64,000 nucleotides of DNA from UBA668 sp041918155. Its GTDB lineage: Bacteria; Actinomycetota; Acidimicrobiia; Acidimicrobiales; Ilumatobacteraceae. Numbering within the stretch: the stretch's first letter is position 1; every line of letters starts with the position of its first letter. The stretch is from the NCBI GenBank assembly GCA_041918155.1, contig JAYRWH010000018.1, forward strand, positions 1 through 64,000, read 5' to 3'. Below are positions 30,969 to 38,690 of this stretch, piece after piece. A model generated the notes under the pieces. The model was not told the origin of the DNA and did not search any database. It was given only the letters and a program-made list of their open reading frames with translations. The position numbers and the translations under genes were made by a program.

Positions 30969-32363
30969 GTGCCGGACAAGCCCTCTACGAACGCGACCCC
31001 GGGTCGCCGCAAGGGGGGCACCCGTACGTCGGCGTTCGGGGTGGGCAAGCGCGAGGGGCACGATTCGTCGCCGTTCTACGAGCGCTTCCACGCACCCGAG
31101 GTGAGCAGCGACGACACGATCAACCCGCCGACGATGATCGATCGCATCATCGCCGGCGACGCCCGGGCAATGACGCACGTCGCCGACAACTCGGTGGCGC
31201 TGGTGGTCACCTCGCCCCCGTACTTCGCCGGCAAGGCCTACGAGGAGGCGCTCGGCGAGGGCCACATCCCGGCCAACTATGTCGACTACCTGCTGATGCT
31301 GCGCGACGTGTTCGCCGAGTGCGTGCGCGTGCTGCAACCGGGTGGGCGCATCGCCGTCAACGTCGCCAACCTCGGCCGCCGACCGTACCGCTCGCTGGCC
31401 GCCGACGTCACCACGATCCTGCAGGACGAACTGCGCCTGTTGCTGCGTGGCGAGATCGTGTGGATCAAGCAGCGCGGCGCGGCAGGCAACTGTGCGTGGG
31501 GCAGCTTCCAGCGCCCGGCCAACCCGGTGCTGCGCGACCTCAGCGAGCGGGTGATCATCGCCTCCAAGGGCCGCTTCGATCGAGCGGTCGATGTGAAGGA
31601 GCGGGCCAAGCGCGGCCTGCCATCGGTGAGCACGATGAGCCGCGACGAGTTCATGGAAGCCACCGTCGACGTGTGGGAGATCCCACCCGAGAGCGCGGCC
31701 AGGGTGGGTCACCCGGCGCCGTTCCCGATCGCCCTACCCGAGCGGCTGATCCACATGAACACGTACGCGGGCGACCTCGTGCTCGACCCGTTCATGGGCT
31801 CCGGCACCACCGCGGTGGCTGCCGTGCGCACCGGGCGGCACTACATCGGCTACGACACCGACCCCGCGTACGCGGCCGCGGCAGCGGAGCGGGTGCGCCA
31901 CACCCAGCCGGTCGACCAGGTGCGTCTGGCCGCCCGCGACGGCCGCGCCACGGATCCGTTCGTGGGTGGCTGGGCGGCCAAGGATCTCGCCAAGGCCCTG
32001 CTCGGCGAGGCCGGGTTCACCGAGATCGAGGACGACAACAAGGTGCTACAGGGTGTGCAGCCCTCGTTGTCGGCGCGGGATCGCAGGGGCCGTCGGTGGT
32101 GGTTCGAGGTCGTCGGTGGGCGCACCTCCAACCGGCCGGGCGCGCAGCGCATCGAGCTGCTGTGGCGGGCCATCGCCAAGGGCGCCGTCGTGCACGAGGC
32201 CGACGGCAACGCGCGCTACGGCGTGTTGGCCGTGGGGCTGCCGTCGGCCGCGGCGGGTGGTGCCGCGCTGAAGGCCGTGACCGGGGCGCGCAAGCCGGTC
32301 GCCATCGTGGTCGATCTGATGGCCGACGAGGCGCGGGCCGTGCTGCGCGCCGCCGGCCGCTGA
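30969..32363 (+). CDS. Solitary beta-class DNA methyltransferase with extra C-terminal domain
   Basis: A 464-residue protein. Catalytic motif IV TSPPYF (residues 81-86) precedes the AdoMet motif I DPFMGSGTT (273-281), the beta-class order. The S-P-P-Y form is most often N4-cytosine but also occurs in N6-adenine enzymes. Residues about 325-464 form an additional domain with ARDRRGRRWWFEVVGG and LLWRAIAKGAVVHEA, reminiscent of a nuclease-like fold, but the catalytic residues are not obvious. No cognate restriction gene is next to it, so an orphan regulatory or protective methylase is more likely than a full restriction system. GTG 30969 fits a leaderless start. Target site unknown. Confidence 0.85.
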   Translation: MPDKPSTNATPGRRKGGTRTSAFGVGKREGHDSSPFYERFHAPEVSSDDTINPPTMIDRIIAGDARAMTHVADNSVALVVTSPPYFAGKAYEEALGEGHIPANYVDYLLMLRDVFAECVRVLQPGGRIAVNVANLGRRPYRSLAADVTTILQDELRLLLRGEIVWIKQRGAAGNCAWGSFQRPANPVLRDLSERVIIASKGRFDRAVDVKERAKRGLPSVSTMSRDEFMEATVDVWEIPPESAARVGHPAPFPIALPERLIHMNTYAGDLVLDPFMGSGTTAVAAVRTGRHYIGYDTDPAYAAAAAERVRHTQPVDQVRLAARDGRATDPFVGGWAAKDLAKALLGEAGFTEIEDDNKVLQGVQPSLSARDRRGRRWWFEVVGGRTSNRPGAQRIELLWRAIAKGAVVHEADGNARYGVLAVGLPSAAAGGAALKAVTGARKPVAIVVDLMADEARAVLRAAGR

Positions 32364-32551
32364 CCTGCTTCACGCGCGATGTCGGTGGCCAGGCCGACCG
32401 TCCCGACAGCCTGGCTGACACGCTCGACCCCCTCGGCGGTGATGTCGGTGACGACCACCTTGGCGCCCTCGGTGGTGAAGCGGTAGGCAAATGCCTCGCC
32501 GATCCCGCTGCCCGAACCGGTGATGACGACGACTTTGTCCTTCAGTTGCAT
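32364..32551 (-). pseudogene. 5' fragment of a short-chain dehydrogenase gene
   Basis: From ATG 32551, with a strong GGAGGGA ribosome binding site, about 62 residues match the SDR N-terminus: VVVITGSGSGIGEAFAYRF (the TGxxxGIG cofactor loop), then EGAKVVVTDI and VGLATDI. The match stops where the frame enters the 3' end of the methyltransferase gene, antisense, and becomes Arg/Ala-rich. The NNAG, Ser and YxxxK parts are missing, so no active enzyme is possible. It looks like the remnant of a rearrangement whose breakpoint coincides with the methyltransferase stop codon. Confidence 0.75.
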
Positions 32552-32567
32552 GTTCCCTCCGTTGCCG

Positions 32568-33626
32568 TCAGGCGGCCCAGTCGATCGAGGTGAGGCCGTT
32601 GACCATTCCCTGCGGCGCCGGAACCTGCACCACCTGGCTGCCGTCGAGCGTCATCACGTAGAGTCCGGAGACGCCGTCCACGATCGCGACGTAGGCGATC
32701 ATCGTGCCGTCGGGCGACCAGCAGCCCTCGATGCCGCCGTACTCGCCCGTGGTGAGCTGGCGCAGGCCGGTTCCGTCGGGCCGGACCACGAACAGGTTCA
32801 TGCCGGAGTCGGCGGAGTACGCGAACAGGATCAGGTCGCCGTCGGGCGACCACTCCGGCGGATCGAACGCGCACGGGCCGAGATCGGCTTGCGGGTCGGG
32901 GGTGATCTGTTGCGGGTTCGAGCCGTCGACGTCGACGGTGAACAGGGCCTCGCAGTACAGCTCGTCGGGCGTGCCGTAGAGACCGGAGACGTAAGCGAAC
33001 TGGGTGCCGTCGGGTGACCAGTCGGGGTAGTTGGCGGAGTGGTCAAGGCCGATGAAGCGGTAGGTGTTGTCCGCCGAGTACCTCGTTCCGTCGACAGCGC
33101 CCACCCAGAGTTCGGGCATCACGAGTTGGGTGCCGTCGGGCGACCAGCGCACACCGAAGAACCCGACGTTGCTGCTGTTGACCGGGGCGCGGCCGCTGCC
33201 GTCGGCGTTCATCACGACGAGGCGGTTGTTGTAGCCGTCGAACATCGAGGTGAGCGCGATCTTGGTGCCGTCGGGTGACCAGGCTGCGCTGGACTCGTCG
33301 ATCGCCGGGTCAGAGAGCAGACGTGCCCCGGTACCGTCGGCGTTCATCACACACACCTGCTGGATCGGGTTGTTGTTCCGCTCCCGGTCCTGCTCGTCGC
33401 AGGACACCGACACGAGCAGCAACCTGCCCGACAACGACTCGATCGTCAGCGGCGCCTCGGTGGTGGTGGCGGCCTGCTCGGTCGTGGTGGGGGCGGCGGT
33501 CGTGGAGGCCGCGGCGATGGTGGCGACCGAGGCCGGGGTGGTCGTCACGGTGGTGGACGCGCCGCCGTCGCTGCAGGCAGCGAGGGCCACGAGCGTGGCG
33601 GCGAGCACGACGGTGCGGGGGGTCAT
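32568..33626 (-). CDS. Lipoprotein with TolB-like/PD40 beta-propeller
   Basis: A 352-residue exported lipoprotein. The signal peptide ends in a lipobox with the modified Cys at residue 18 (ALAAC). A Thr/Ala-rich linker (residues 20-58) is followed by six to seven propeller blades, each with a W-SPDGT turn, for example AAWSPDGTKIALTS and WSPDGTQFAYVSG, and VMNADGSG-type strands. PD40/WD40-like propellers of this kind bind proteins or ligands outside the cell; no enzymatic residues are evident. ATG 33626 is 6 nt after TACCCT (leaderless form). Partner unknown. Confidence 0.85.
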   Translation of the reverse strand: MTPRTVVLAATLVALAACSDGGASTTVTTTPASVATIAAASTTAAPTTTEQAATTTEAPLTIESLSGRLLLVSVSCDEQDRERNNNPIQQVCVMNADGTGARLLSDPAIDESSAAWSPDGTKIALTSMFDGYNNRLVVMNADGSGRAPVNSSNVGFFGVRWSPDGTQLVMPELWVGAVDGTRYSADNTYRFIGLDHSANYPDWSPDGTQFAYVSGLYGTPDELYCEALFTVDVDGSNPQQITPDPQADLGPCAFDPPEWSPDGDLILFAYSADSGMNLFVVRPDGTGLRQLTTGEYGGIEGCWSPDGTMIAYVAIVDGVSGLYVMTLDGSQVVQVPAPQGMVNGLTSIDWAA

Positions 33627-33632
33627 GCACCG

Positions 33633-33638
33633 AGGGTA
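33633..33638 (-). promoter_or_regulatory. -10 box (TACCCT) of the propeller lipoprotein gene
   Basis: TACCCT on the minus strand ends 6 nt before ATG 33626. It lies in the 13-bp gap after the channel gene, so the lipoprotein can be transcribed on its own. Confidence 0.45.
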
Positions 33639-33639
33639 G

Positions 33640-34803
33640 CTAATGGTGGGTCACGTAGAGGCCTGGCCGGCCGGCCGCGAGGTGGGCTGCCGCGCCGACG
33701 ATCATCGCCGGCGCGAGCGTGTTCCACCCGAACTGCTCGACCGTGAGCACCAGGCCGGTGAGCACCACGCCCGCGGCGGAGGAGAACGCAGCGACCGAGC
33801 CGGTGGTGGCCAGCAGCGGGCCGCTCGCGTGCAGCCCGGGTGCCATCGCCCCGCCGAGCGTGCTGCCCATCACGAACAGGGGCAGCACCTCGCCGCCGAC
33901 GAAGCCGGTGCCGAGCGCGATCACGGTGAACACGAGCTTCAGCAAGGGCTCGTACCAGTCCACATGGGCACCGGTGAACGCATTCGACATGAGCGGCGTG
34001 GACAGGCCGAGGTAGTCGCGGCCCACGAGCGCAGCGAGGCCGATCGTGGCGGCCGCGCCGAGCACGGGCCGCACGGGTGGCCACTTGATCCAGTGGCCGA
34101 CACGCGAACGGGTGACGTGCAGCAGGCGCACGAATGCACGGGCGACGAGGCCGAATGCCGCGCCGCCGAGCAGCAGCTTGAGCGGCAGGCCGATCGTCCA
34201 GTCGGGGGCGGGTAGGTGCGGGCGGTGCATCATCCGGTAGCCGGTGAGGTCGACCGTGATCTTCGCCGTGAGCGCGGAGACCACCGCGGGGGCGAGCGCG
34301 CGCAGGCGGCGTTTGCGGGTCATCTGCATCGCGAAAGCGACGCCAGTGAACGGCACGGCGAAGACACCACCCCAGCCGCCGGCGAGGGAGGCCACCACGA
34401 GCGTGCGCCGGTCGGTGGCGGAGAGGCGGCCGATGCGGGCCGCGGTGTCGGTGACGGAACCGGCCATCTGCAGGGCCGCGCCCTCGCGGCCGACGGAGGC
34501 GCCGGCGAGGTGGCCGGCCACCGAGCCGCCCCAGATCAGCGGCGCCATGCGGGTGGGCACTCCGTGGGTGAAGATGTTGCCCTGCTCGATCACGTAGGGC
34601 GTGCCGCCCTTGGCGTGGCCACCGAAGTAGAAGTACACCGCCCCGACCGCGAGGCCGATCACCGGGAGCGAATAGAGCAGCCAGCCGTGATCGAGGCGGA
34701 CGCGGGTGGCGCGGTCGAGGCCCTCCAGAAAGGTCCACGAGATCAGCCCGGTGAGTACTCCGCCGATCGCCGCGAACAGCAGCAGGCGGAGGCGGGCGAG
34801 CAC
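33640..34803 (-). CDS. ClC-family channel/antiporter, CLC-F (fluoride) like
   Basis: A 387-residue membrane protein, short for ClC and without CBS domains. It has SVGREGAALQMAGSV, with the gating Glu of GREG, GWGGVFAVPFTGVAFAMQ, and GTGFVGGEVLPLFVMG for the second half. The first selectivity loop is KGGTP instead of the chloride-type GSGIP, and the GREGxA-QM-GS pattern is that of the CLC-F fluoride/proton antiporters. Fluoride export is therefore the better guess, though no fluoride riboswitch is visible upstream. GTG 34803 is 6 nt after TAGCCT. Confidence 0.82.
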   Translation of the reverse strand: MLARLRLLLFAAIGGVLTGLISWTFLEGLDRATRVRLDHGWLLYSLPVIGLAVGAVYFYFGGHAKGGTPYVIEQGNIFTHGVPTRMAPLIWGGSVAGHLAGASVGREGAALQMAGSVTDTAARIGRLSATDRRTLVVASLAGGWGGVFAVPFTGVAFAMQMTRKRRLRALAPAVVSALTAKITVDLTGYRMMHRPHLPAPDWTIGLPLKLLLGGAAFGLVARAFVRLLHVTRSRVGHWIKWPPVRPVLGAAATIGLAALVGRDYLGLSTPLMSNAFTGAHVDWYEPLLKLVFTVIALGTGFVGGEVLPLFVMGSTLGGAMAPGLHASGPLLATTGSVAAFSSAAGVVLTGLVLTVEQFGWNTLAPAMIVGAAAHLAAGRPGLYVTHH

Positions 34804-34809
34804 ACGGGC

Positions 34810-34815
34810 AGGCTA
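34810..34815 (-). promoter_or_regulatory. -10 box (TAGCCT) of the ClC gene
   Basis: TAGCCT on the minus strand ends 6 nt before GTG 34803, predicting a leaderless mRNA without room for a riboswitch. Confidence 0.45.
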
Positions 34816-34843
34816 GCCAACGCCTACCCACACGTCCCCCGCC

Positions 34844-34860
34844 CGGGGGATCCTCCCCCG
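34844..34860. terminator. Short perfect hairpin outside the inverted-repeat unit
   Basis: CGGGGGA and TCCCCCG pair around TCC. It lies just downstream of the AbiEi/DUF559 gene and may limit read-through into the channel gene. No U-tract. Confidence 0.4.
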
Positions 34861-34865
34861 ATCAG

Positions 34866-34907
34866 CGTTCTTGTCATACGTCGACCACGGGCGTCCGTGG
34901 CCGATGT
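34866..34907 (-). repeat. Left copy of a 42-bp inverted repeat
   Basis: Matches the reverse complement of 35857-35898 at 38 of 42 positions; the four differences are all transitions. The outer 18 bases (CGTTCTTGTCATACGTCG) are identical. Each copy has its own internal dyad, CCACGG/CCGTGG. The last eleven codons and the TGA of the AbiEi/DUF559 gene are encoded inside this copy. Confidence 0.85.
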
Positions 34908-35800
34908 GTGGCCGGAAGCGACCGGGTGAGCACTTGGAGGACATGGCTGGGTGTCTCGATGACATCAGCGGTGGTGAACTCGAGAACGACGTGACCTGCT
35001 TGCTGGAGGTGGTTGCGTCGTCGGGCGTCCTTGCGGCGGTCACTGTCGGAGGTGTGGCCGAGTCGTCCGCTGACCTCGACGATGACGCGGGTGCCCGAGA
35101 AGTGGAAGTCGACACGGGCGACGGTCGTCCCGTTCGCTCGGAACACGACTTGCGGCTCGGGTCGAGGGAGTCCGGCTCGCCGCACGAGTTGCAGGAATCG
35201 ACGCTCCAGGTATGACTCGCCCCCGCTGTCGAGGAGCAACTCCCGGAGCCGCACCACGCCTCTGCGCCCTGATCCGCTGAGGACTCCCAGGCGCTCGGTG
35301 ACTCGTGGCAATGCCGTCCGACGCAGTCGAATGGCACTGTCGATTGCCCGTTCGAGTTCTCGGGCGGTCGCGCCTTGCGTGGCCCAGTCGATGATCGCTC
35401 TGGCTGCGGATGTCGTGCGGACACCCTTGTGTCGGATCACGTCGTGTTCGTCCCACCGTGTGGTGGTGTGCAGCACAAGGCTCCTGATTGCGCGCCGGCC
35501 ACGGGGGACCAGGAACTCGGCCGTTGACGGCGGTGGCACGTCCACTCCCTGCCACTCAAGCGATGTGTCGGCGAACAGCGCGCCCCGGTGGCCGAGCCAC
35601 GCCGCGCCCGCCCGCACCTGCATCTCGAGTGTCAACGGGGTGGCGACGTGGCGATAGCGCCCCGGCGCCACCTGGATCCAGAGGCCGGCATCCTGCGCCC
35701 TGCGCCACGCCTCGGGCCCCATCAGTGTGAGGGCATCGCTGTCGGTGACCAACCCACCCTGTCGAGTGCCGATTTCCACAAGGCGGAGAGAACGTTCCAT
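34874..35800 (-). CDS. AbiEi-like winged-helix plus DUF559 (Vsr-like nuclease fold) protein
   Basis: A 308-residue protein. Residues 1-65 resemble the winged-helix head of type IV AbiEi antitoxins (LVEIGTRQGGLVTDSDAL ... PGRYRHV). The middle resembles the AbiEi body (GVRTTSAARAIIDWA). Residues 195-295 are a DUF559 domain of the Vsr/PD-(D/E)XK type: GGESYLERRFLQLVRRAGL, Asp231 in VARVDFHF, Glu242 in VIVEVSG, then RRKDARRRNHLQQAG. No AbiEii toxin gene is adjacent, so it is either an orphan or a single-gene defence or regulatory protein. The gene is framed by 42-bp inverted repeats, a sign of past mobility. Confidence 0.78.
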   Translation of the reverse strand: MERSLRLVEIGTRQGGLVTDSDALTLMGPEAWRRAQDAGLWIQVAPGRYRHVATPLTLEMQVRAGAAWLGHRGALFADTSLEWQGVDVPPPSTAEFLVPRGRRAIRSLVLHTTTRWDEHDVIRHKGVRTTSAARAIIDWATQGATARELERAIDSAIRLRRTALPRVTERLGVLSGSGRRGVVRLRELLLDSGGESYLERRFLQLVRRAGLPRPEPQVVFRANGTTVARVDFHFSGTRVIVEVSGRLGHTSDSDRRKDARRRNHLQQAGHVVLEFTTADVIETPSHVLQVLTRSLPATHRPRTPVVDV

Positions 35801-35856
35801 GCTCTCACTGGGGACAGCGAGATGCCCGAACCGGCAATCTTCAGCGCTCTTGACCT

Positions 35857-35898
35857 ACACCGGCCACGGATGTCCGTGGCCGACGTATGACAAGAACG
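35857..35898 (+). repeat. Right copy of the 42-bp inverted repeat
   Basis: Reverse-complement partner of 34866-34907. Read outward on the plus strand it encodes the same kind of tail (HRPRMSVADV then stop) that ends the framed gene, so it resembles a duplicated and inverted gene end. No flanking target-site duplication is visible. Confidence 0.85.
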
Positions 35899-35930
35899 GG
35901 TGGGGCCGGAACCGGCTGACACCCCGTCCG

Positions 35931-35936
35931 TAGGAT
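35931..35936 (+). promoter_or_regulatory. -10 box (TAGGAT) of the helicase gene
   Basis: TAGGAT ends 9 nt before ATG 35946, consistent with a leaderless or nearly leaderless transcript. Confidence 0.45.
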
Positions 35937-35945
35937 GGGCGGGAC

Positions 35946-38657
35946 ATGGACGCGCTCGACCTGGAGTCACTGAACCCCGACCAGCTCGACGCGGTCGTGC
36001 ACCGCGGCGGCCCGCTGTTGGTGGTGGCCGGCGCGGGTTCGGGCAAGACGCGGGTGCTCACCCACCGCATCGCCCATCTGGTGCACGAGGGCGTGCCGCC
36101 GACGTCGATCCTCGCGATCACGTTCACGAACAAGGCCGCCGACGAGATGAAGCACCGCGTGGCCGCGCTCGTGGGGCCGGTGGTGAAGGCGATGTGGGTG
36201 TGCACGTTCCACTCCGCGTGCGTGCGCATCCTGCGCGCCAATGCCGAAGTGCTCGGGTACCCGCGCACGTTCAGCATCTACGACCAGTCCGATGCGCAGC
36301 GCCTCGCCGGCTATGTCATCCGCGATCTCGGGCTGGATGCCAAGCGCTTCCCGCCGCGGGCCGTGCACGGCCAGATCAGCCTGTGGAAGAACGAGCTGAT
36401 CACGCCCGACCAGGCCAAGACGAAGGCCGACAACCCGTTCACGCGCAAGCACGCCGAGGTGTACGCCGATTACCAGGCCCGTCTGCACAAGGCCGGGGCG
36501 ATGGACTTCGACGACCTGCTGATGAAGACGGTCGAGCTGTTCCGCCACCATCCCGAAGTGCTCGCCCACTACCAGCAGCGCTTCAAGTACGTGCTCATCG
36601 ACGAGTACCAAGACACGAACACCGCGCAGAACGAACTCGCTCTCGCGCTCGCCCAGGGCCACCAACAGATCACCATCGTCGGCGACGGCGACCAGTGCCT
36701 GCCCCCCGGCACGATGATCGCCACCCCGACGGGCGCCGTGCCGATCGAGTCAATCGTGGTCGGTGAGAAGGTGGAGGGATCGGCGGACGGCGTTCACGAC
36801 GAACTCGGCGTCGTCGCTCGGGTGCATCGCGGCCGCTGGTCGGGCTCGATGGTGCGGGTTTCCGCGGGAGATGTCGACCTTCGCGGTACTCCTGGCCACT
36901 CTGTCCCGGCTGGTGTCCCGTCGGTCGAGACGGCGCTCCACGATCTCCACCCCGGCATGACGGTGCTGGTGTTGGAGGGCGGTGAGTTCGTGCCGCGGAC
37001 GGTCGACGCGGTGACGGTGGAGCAGTACGACGGGCCCGTGTACGACCTCGAGGTCGACCCCACGCACCACTACGTCGCCAACGGCATGTTGGTGCACAAC
37101 AGCGTCTACGGCTGGAGAGGCGCGGATGTGCGCAACATCCTGCAGTTCGAGGAGGCGTTCGACGACGTCACCACGATCGTGCTCGACCAGAACTATCGCA
37201 GCACGCAGACGATCCTCGATGCCGCGAACGCGGTGATCCGCAACAACCCCGATCGCAAGGAGAAGCACCTCTGGAGCGAAAAGGGCGGCGGCGACCGGAT
37301 CGTGCGCTACCACGCGGAGGACGAGGGCGACGAGGCGATGTGGGCGGCGCGCACGATGCAGACGCTGCACCGCGACTCGCACGTGATGTGGAACGAGATG
37401 GCCGCGTTCTACCGCACCAACGCGCAGAGCCGGGTGCTGGAGGAGGCGTTCATGCGTCTCGGTGTGCCGTACAAGGTGGTGGGCGGCACCCGCTTCTACG
37501 ACCGGCGCGAGGTGAAGGACGCGATGGCGTACCTGCGCGCCGTGGTGAACCCGGCCGACGAGGTGAGCATCAAGCGCGTGCTCAACGTGCCCAAGCGCGG
37601 CGTCGGCGACAGCAGCGTGGCCAAGCTCGATGCGCTGGCCAACGCCGACGGCATCACGTTCACCGAGGCGATGCGCGAGTCGCAGGCGGCCGGGCTCACC
37701 GGCAATGCGGCCCGCGGCGTGGAGAGCTTCGTGCGCCTGCTCGACGAGATGGCGATCATGCTCGCCGACGAGGGCACCGGCCCGGGCGACCTGTTGCAGG
37801 CGGTGCTCGATGGGAGCGGCTACCTGGCCGAGCTGGAGGCCGAGGAATCCGTCGAGGCCGCCGGTCGGCTGGAGAACATCGGTGAACTGATCGGGTCGGC
37901 CCGTGAGTTCACCCGCATCGACGAGTTCCTCGAGCAGGTGGCCCTCGTTGCCGACACCGATGAGATCGACGACGACGACAAGGTCGTGTTGATGACGCTC
38001 CACAGCGCGAAGGGCCTGGAGTACCCGGTGGTGTTCCTCGTGGGGATGGAGGAAGGCCTGTTCCCCAGCAGCCGTTCGCTCACCGAGCCCACCCAGATGG
38101 AGGAGGAACGGCGACTCGCCTACGTGGGCATCACCCGCGCCCAGCAGAAGCTGTTCGTCAGCCATGCCTGGAGCCGGCAACTGTTCGGCACCACCAACTA
38201 CAGCCCGCCCTCACGGTTCCTCGACGAGATCCCCAAGGATCTCATCACCGACACCGGCGCAGTCACCGGTCGCGGTGGTGGCGGGCGGGCCAGCTATCGC
38301 TCGCGCGACTCGTGGTCGTCGTCGTCCCCGCCGCCCTACAAACGAGGTGGGAGCGCGAGTGCGGGCGGTTCGGGCAAGCCGGTGAGCAGCTTCGACCCCG
38401 ACGACGACTTCGGCAGCGATTACCACCGCGAGCGGGTGGTGGATGCGGCGATCAACGCCGGCCGCCGTCAGGCGGCACCGGCGAACTCGCAGGAGCTCGG
38501 GTTGCGGGTCGGCGACGACGTCGAGCACCCCGCGTTCGGTGAGGGCGTGATCATCGAGATCCGTGGCCAGGGCGACAAGGCCGAGGCCACGATCCGCTTC
38601 GCCGGGGTGGGCACGAAGCACCTCTCGCTCGCCTGGGCGCCGCTGAAGAAGCTCTGA
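35946..38657 (+). CDS. pcrA: UvrD/PcrA-type superfamily 1 DNA helicase with mini-intein
   Basis: A 903-residue precursor; without the 135-residue intein the helicase is 768 residues, normal for UvrD/PcrA. It is a 3'-5' DNA helicase for repair and replication restart. Walker A GAGSGKT is at 29-35 and DEYQDTN at 219-225. Motif III is split: GDGDQ (246-250) is separated from SVYGWRGAD by the intein. After it come VLDQNYRST, MTLHSAKGLEYPVVF and VGITRAQQKLF. The C-terminal tail (about 770-903) has a Gly/Ser-rich linker and a Tudor-like end (VEHPAFGEGVIIEI) as in PcrA. Splicing must occur for activity. ATG 35946 is supported by a -10 box. Confidence 0.95.
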   Translation: MDALDLESLNPDQLDAVVHRGGPLLVVAGAGSGKTRVLTHRIAHLVHEGVPPTSILAITFTNKAADEMKHRVAALVGPVVKAMWVCTFHSACVRILRANAEVLGYPRTFSIYDQSDAQRLAGYVIRDLGLDAKRFPPRAVHGQISLWKNELITPDQAKTKADNPFTRKHAEVYADYQARLHKAGAMDFDDLLMKTVELFRHHPEVLAHYQQRFKYVLIDEYQDTNTAQNELALALAQGHQQITIVGDGDQCLPPGTMIATPTGAVPIESIVVGEKVEGSADGVHDELGVVARVHRGRWSGSMVRVSAGDVDLRGTPGHSVPAGVPSVETALHDLHPGMTVLVLEGGEFVPRTVDAVTVEQYDGPVYDLEVDPTHHYVANGMLVHNSVYGWRGADVRNILQFEEAFDDVTTIVLDQNYRSTQTILDAANAVIRNNPDRKEKHLWSEKGGGDRIVRYHAEDEGDEAMWAARTMQTLHRDSHVMWNEMAAFYRTNAQSRVLEEAFMRLGVPYKVVGGTRFYDRREVKDAMAYLRAVVNPADEVSIKRVLNVPKRGVGDSSVAKLDALANADGITFTEAMRESQAAGLTGNAARGVESFVRLLDEMAIMLADEGTGPGDLLQAVLDGSGYLAELEAEESVEAAGRLENIGELIGSAREFTRIDEFLEQVALVADTDEIDDDDKVVLMTLHSAKGLEYPVVFLVGMEEGLFPSSRSLTEPTQMEEERRLAYVGITRAQQKLFVSHAWSRQLFGTTNYSPPSRFLDEIPKDLITDTGAVTGRGGGGRASYRSRDSWSSSSPPPYKRGGSASAGGSGKPVSSFDPDDDFGSDYHRERVVDAAINAGRRQAAPANSQELGLRVGDDVEHPAFGEGVIIEIRGQGDKAEATIRFAGVGTKHLSLAWAPLKKL
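36696..37100 (+). other. Mini-intein inside the helicase gene (Cys251-Asn385)
   Basis: 135 codons interrupt helicase motif III. Block A starts with the nucleophile Cys251 (CLPPGTMIATPTGAVPIESI). Block B has TPGHSVPAG with its conserved His. Block F is GPVYDLEVDPTHHYVANG. Block G is the terminal LVHN with His384-Asn385. The +1 extein residue is Ser386. All splicing residues are present. There is no DOD or other homing endonuclease between blocks B and F, so it is a mini-intein. The reading frame is continuous and the codon use resembles the host, suggesting long residence. Confidence 0.93.
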
Positions 38658-38690
38658 CCCGTTTCCCGCTCGCCGAGTGGGGCTGATTGA

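Noticed and set aside
30969..32363. Complete restriction-modification system
   Set aside because: No restriction endonuclease or specificity subunit lies next to the methyltransferase; the adjacent SDR remnant and lipoprotein are unrelated.
34804..34870. Fluoride (crcB) riboswitch before the ClC gene
   Set aside because: The sequence lacks the conserved GGNGAUG-type start of that RNA, and the predicted -10 box is only 6 nt from the start codon.
34874..35800. AbiE-type type IV toxin-antitoxin system
   Set aside because: Only the AbiEi-like/DUF559 gene is present; no AbiEii nucleotidyltransferase toxin gene is adjacent, so I do not call a complete system.
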